Positions 62,993-64,000 of a DNA stretch of 64,000 nucleotides are shown one piece after another. The notes beneath the pieces are model-generated. The model had not been told where the DNA came from. It ran no database searches and was given only the letters and a program-made list of their open reading frames with translations. The translations under genes and the position numbers were made by a program. The stretch's first letter is position 1. The number at the start of each line of letters is the position of its first letter. The DNA comes from Sclerotiophoma versabilis (Eukaryota; Ascomycota; Dothideomycetes; Pleosporales; Didymellaceae), in the NCBI GenBank assembly GCA_012274445.1, contig JAAROD010000011.1, positions 992,001-1,056,000 on the forward strand, in the 5' to 3' direction.

Positions 62993-64000
62993 ATGGCATA
63001 CACAATTGCTCCCAATCCTGCCCTGACTATCTCCAACCCCGCCGCCGTCTCCACCCCGTCCCAGTCTGCAGCCCAAGTCCTAGCCCTCACCGCCCCGCCT
63101 GGCAGCGGTGCCTCCTCCAACAACACGTTCCTCATGTCTGCCAGCCCGGTGCGCAGTCGCAAGTCGCCTGTAGATGGCTACAAGCCGAAGATGATCTCCA
63201 CAATAGGCGCCAAGCCCGCCTGCCTTGTCAATGCATCCGTCACCTATGTCGGCGACGACCAGATCTACGCCTTTGGAGGCTTCGACCAGTTCACAGACGA
63301 AGTCTACAACCACGTCTTACGGCTCAACCTGGTCACGCGCCAGTGGAATCTCGTCGACAACTATGGCGACATTCCTGGAGTGCGCATGGGCAAGTCGGCC
63401 ACAGTCGAGGACCGAACATGGGCTAACAGCATGCAGGCCACACCGCGTGTCTCTGGCAGGGAAACAAGCTGCTCGTCTTCGGTGGTGAGAATGAGCATCG
63501 CCAGCACCTCGCCGACGTCATAGTGTTCGACCTCAAGACAGCGCATTGGACGCAGCCCGAGCTGCACGGCGTTCTACCGCGCGGCCGCGCTCGACATTCT
63601 GCAGTCATCCACGACGACAAGCTGTACATCAGCGGTGGCCAGACAGGACACGACAGTGTTCTCGACGACATCTGCTATCTCGACCTCAAGACATGGACCT
63701 GGTCGCGCTCATGGCGCTTCGTACCACGATACGACCATGCTAGCTGGATCTCCAACGGCCGCATCTGGATCTTTGGCGGTATCAACGACGATCTGGAGAA
63801 GAATAACGAGATATGGTGGCTTGACCTGCGAGGCAGCCCTGAGTTCGATAGCGCCATGAAGTACGGAACCGCCGATCGCCAGCTTACATCGTCGCGACAA
63901 CGGTTCCAAGCACCCGCCTCGGGACATCTCACTGCGACCGGTAGTACCGGCTACACCGCGAACTCGAGCGTGCAGTCTTACCACGGCATGAGCTCTAGCA
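62993..64000 (+). CDS. Kelch-repeat protein (partial, runs off right edge)
   Basis: Exon 1 (62993-63389) and exon 2 (63437 to the window end, still open) join in frame. The 47-nt intron has a GC donor (GCAAGT) and an AG acceptor, with a GCTAAC branch site. Without it the homologous stretch RMGHTACLWQGNKLLVFGGE would be broken. Four kelch blades are visible: YAFGGFDQFTDEVYNHVLRL, LLVFGGENEHRQHLADVIVF, LYISGGQTGHDSVLDDICYL and IWIFGGINDDLEKNNEIWWL, each with the Gly-Gly pair and the Trp several residues later. The first ~75 residues are low in complexity. After blade four the sequence turns Ser/Thr-rich. Kelch propellers of this type occur in Tea1, Kel1 and Ral2, which act in cell polarity and Ras signalling. 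The C-terminal part needed to decide is missing. Confidence 0.85.

Noticed and set aside
62602..63426. 274-codon frame entering the kelch gene
   Set aside because: It reads the kelch exon in a wrong phase and its upstream part has no recognisable content.
1..64000. tRNA, rRNA, CRISPR arrays and intact transposons
   Set aside because: I looked for T-loop-like motifs, regularly spaced repeats, and transposase or reverse transcriptase motifs and saw none; a covariance-model scan was not possible.

Overview
The window is nuclear DNA of a filamentous ascomycete (Pezizomycotina; Dothideomycetes is my guess, not shown). The evidence is short GT-AG introns of about 46-77 nt with CTAAC/CTGAC-like branch sites, single-gene transcription on both strands, and clear fungal orthologues: white collar 2, Rad50, Cdc20, a Pof3/Dia2-type TPR/F-box/LRR protein and a CRH-type cell-wall transglycosylase. 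I see no rRNA, tRNA, CRISPR array or intact transposon. About 24 protein genes are supported. Their exon joins were derived by hand from splice sites and reading phase; every join keeps frame.

Left part (1-25.5 kb): a partial APH-fold kinase gene (-), an orphan gene (+), a secreted GH5 exo-1,3-glucanase (+), an anion:cation-symporter MFS transporter (+), an HMG-box protein (+), a protein with three dsRBD-like segments (+), a wax-synthase-like membrane acyltransferase (+), a family-16 protein methyltransferase (+), a mitochondrial short/branched-chain acyl-CoA dehydrogenase (-), a GH16 CRH enzyme with a C-terminal membrane anchor (-) and a large unknown protein with a Harbinger-like helix-turn-helix (-).

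Middle part (25.5-49.4 kb): a 2271-residue coiled-coil protein with 56-residue repeats (+), then two accessory gene clusters side by side. The first (32.5-40.3 kb) is a saccharide-use cluster: GH1 beta-glucosidase, SGNH esterase and GH95 alpha-L-fucosidase on the minus strand, divergent from a sugar/H+ MFS transporter. None of the three enzymes has a signal peptide, so oligosaccharides would be imported and then cut inside the cell. The esterase and fucosidase may be one spliced fusion gene. The second (40.65-46.6 kb) is the most striking: a MobA-like molybdopterin guanylyltransferase, a stand-alone MoeA-like molybdenum insertase and a bacterial-type DMSO-reductase-family (NasA-like) molybdopterin oxidoreductase. 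The fungal Mo enzymes I know of use Mo-MPT, not the bis-MGD made by MobA. A fungal locus with both the enzyme and its dedicated cofactor genes looks like an inherited bacterial module that has since gained introns. A shared TGACGTAA box lies in both of its promoters. A DHA1 drug/polyamine-type MFS transporter follows.

Right part (50.5-64 kb): a possible small membrane protein, rad50 (-) divergent from wc-2 (+), the TPR/F-box/LRR gene (-), cdc20 (-) and a kelch-repeat gene that runs off the right edge and uses a GC-AG intron.
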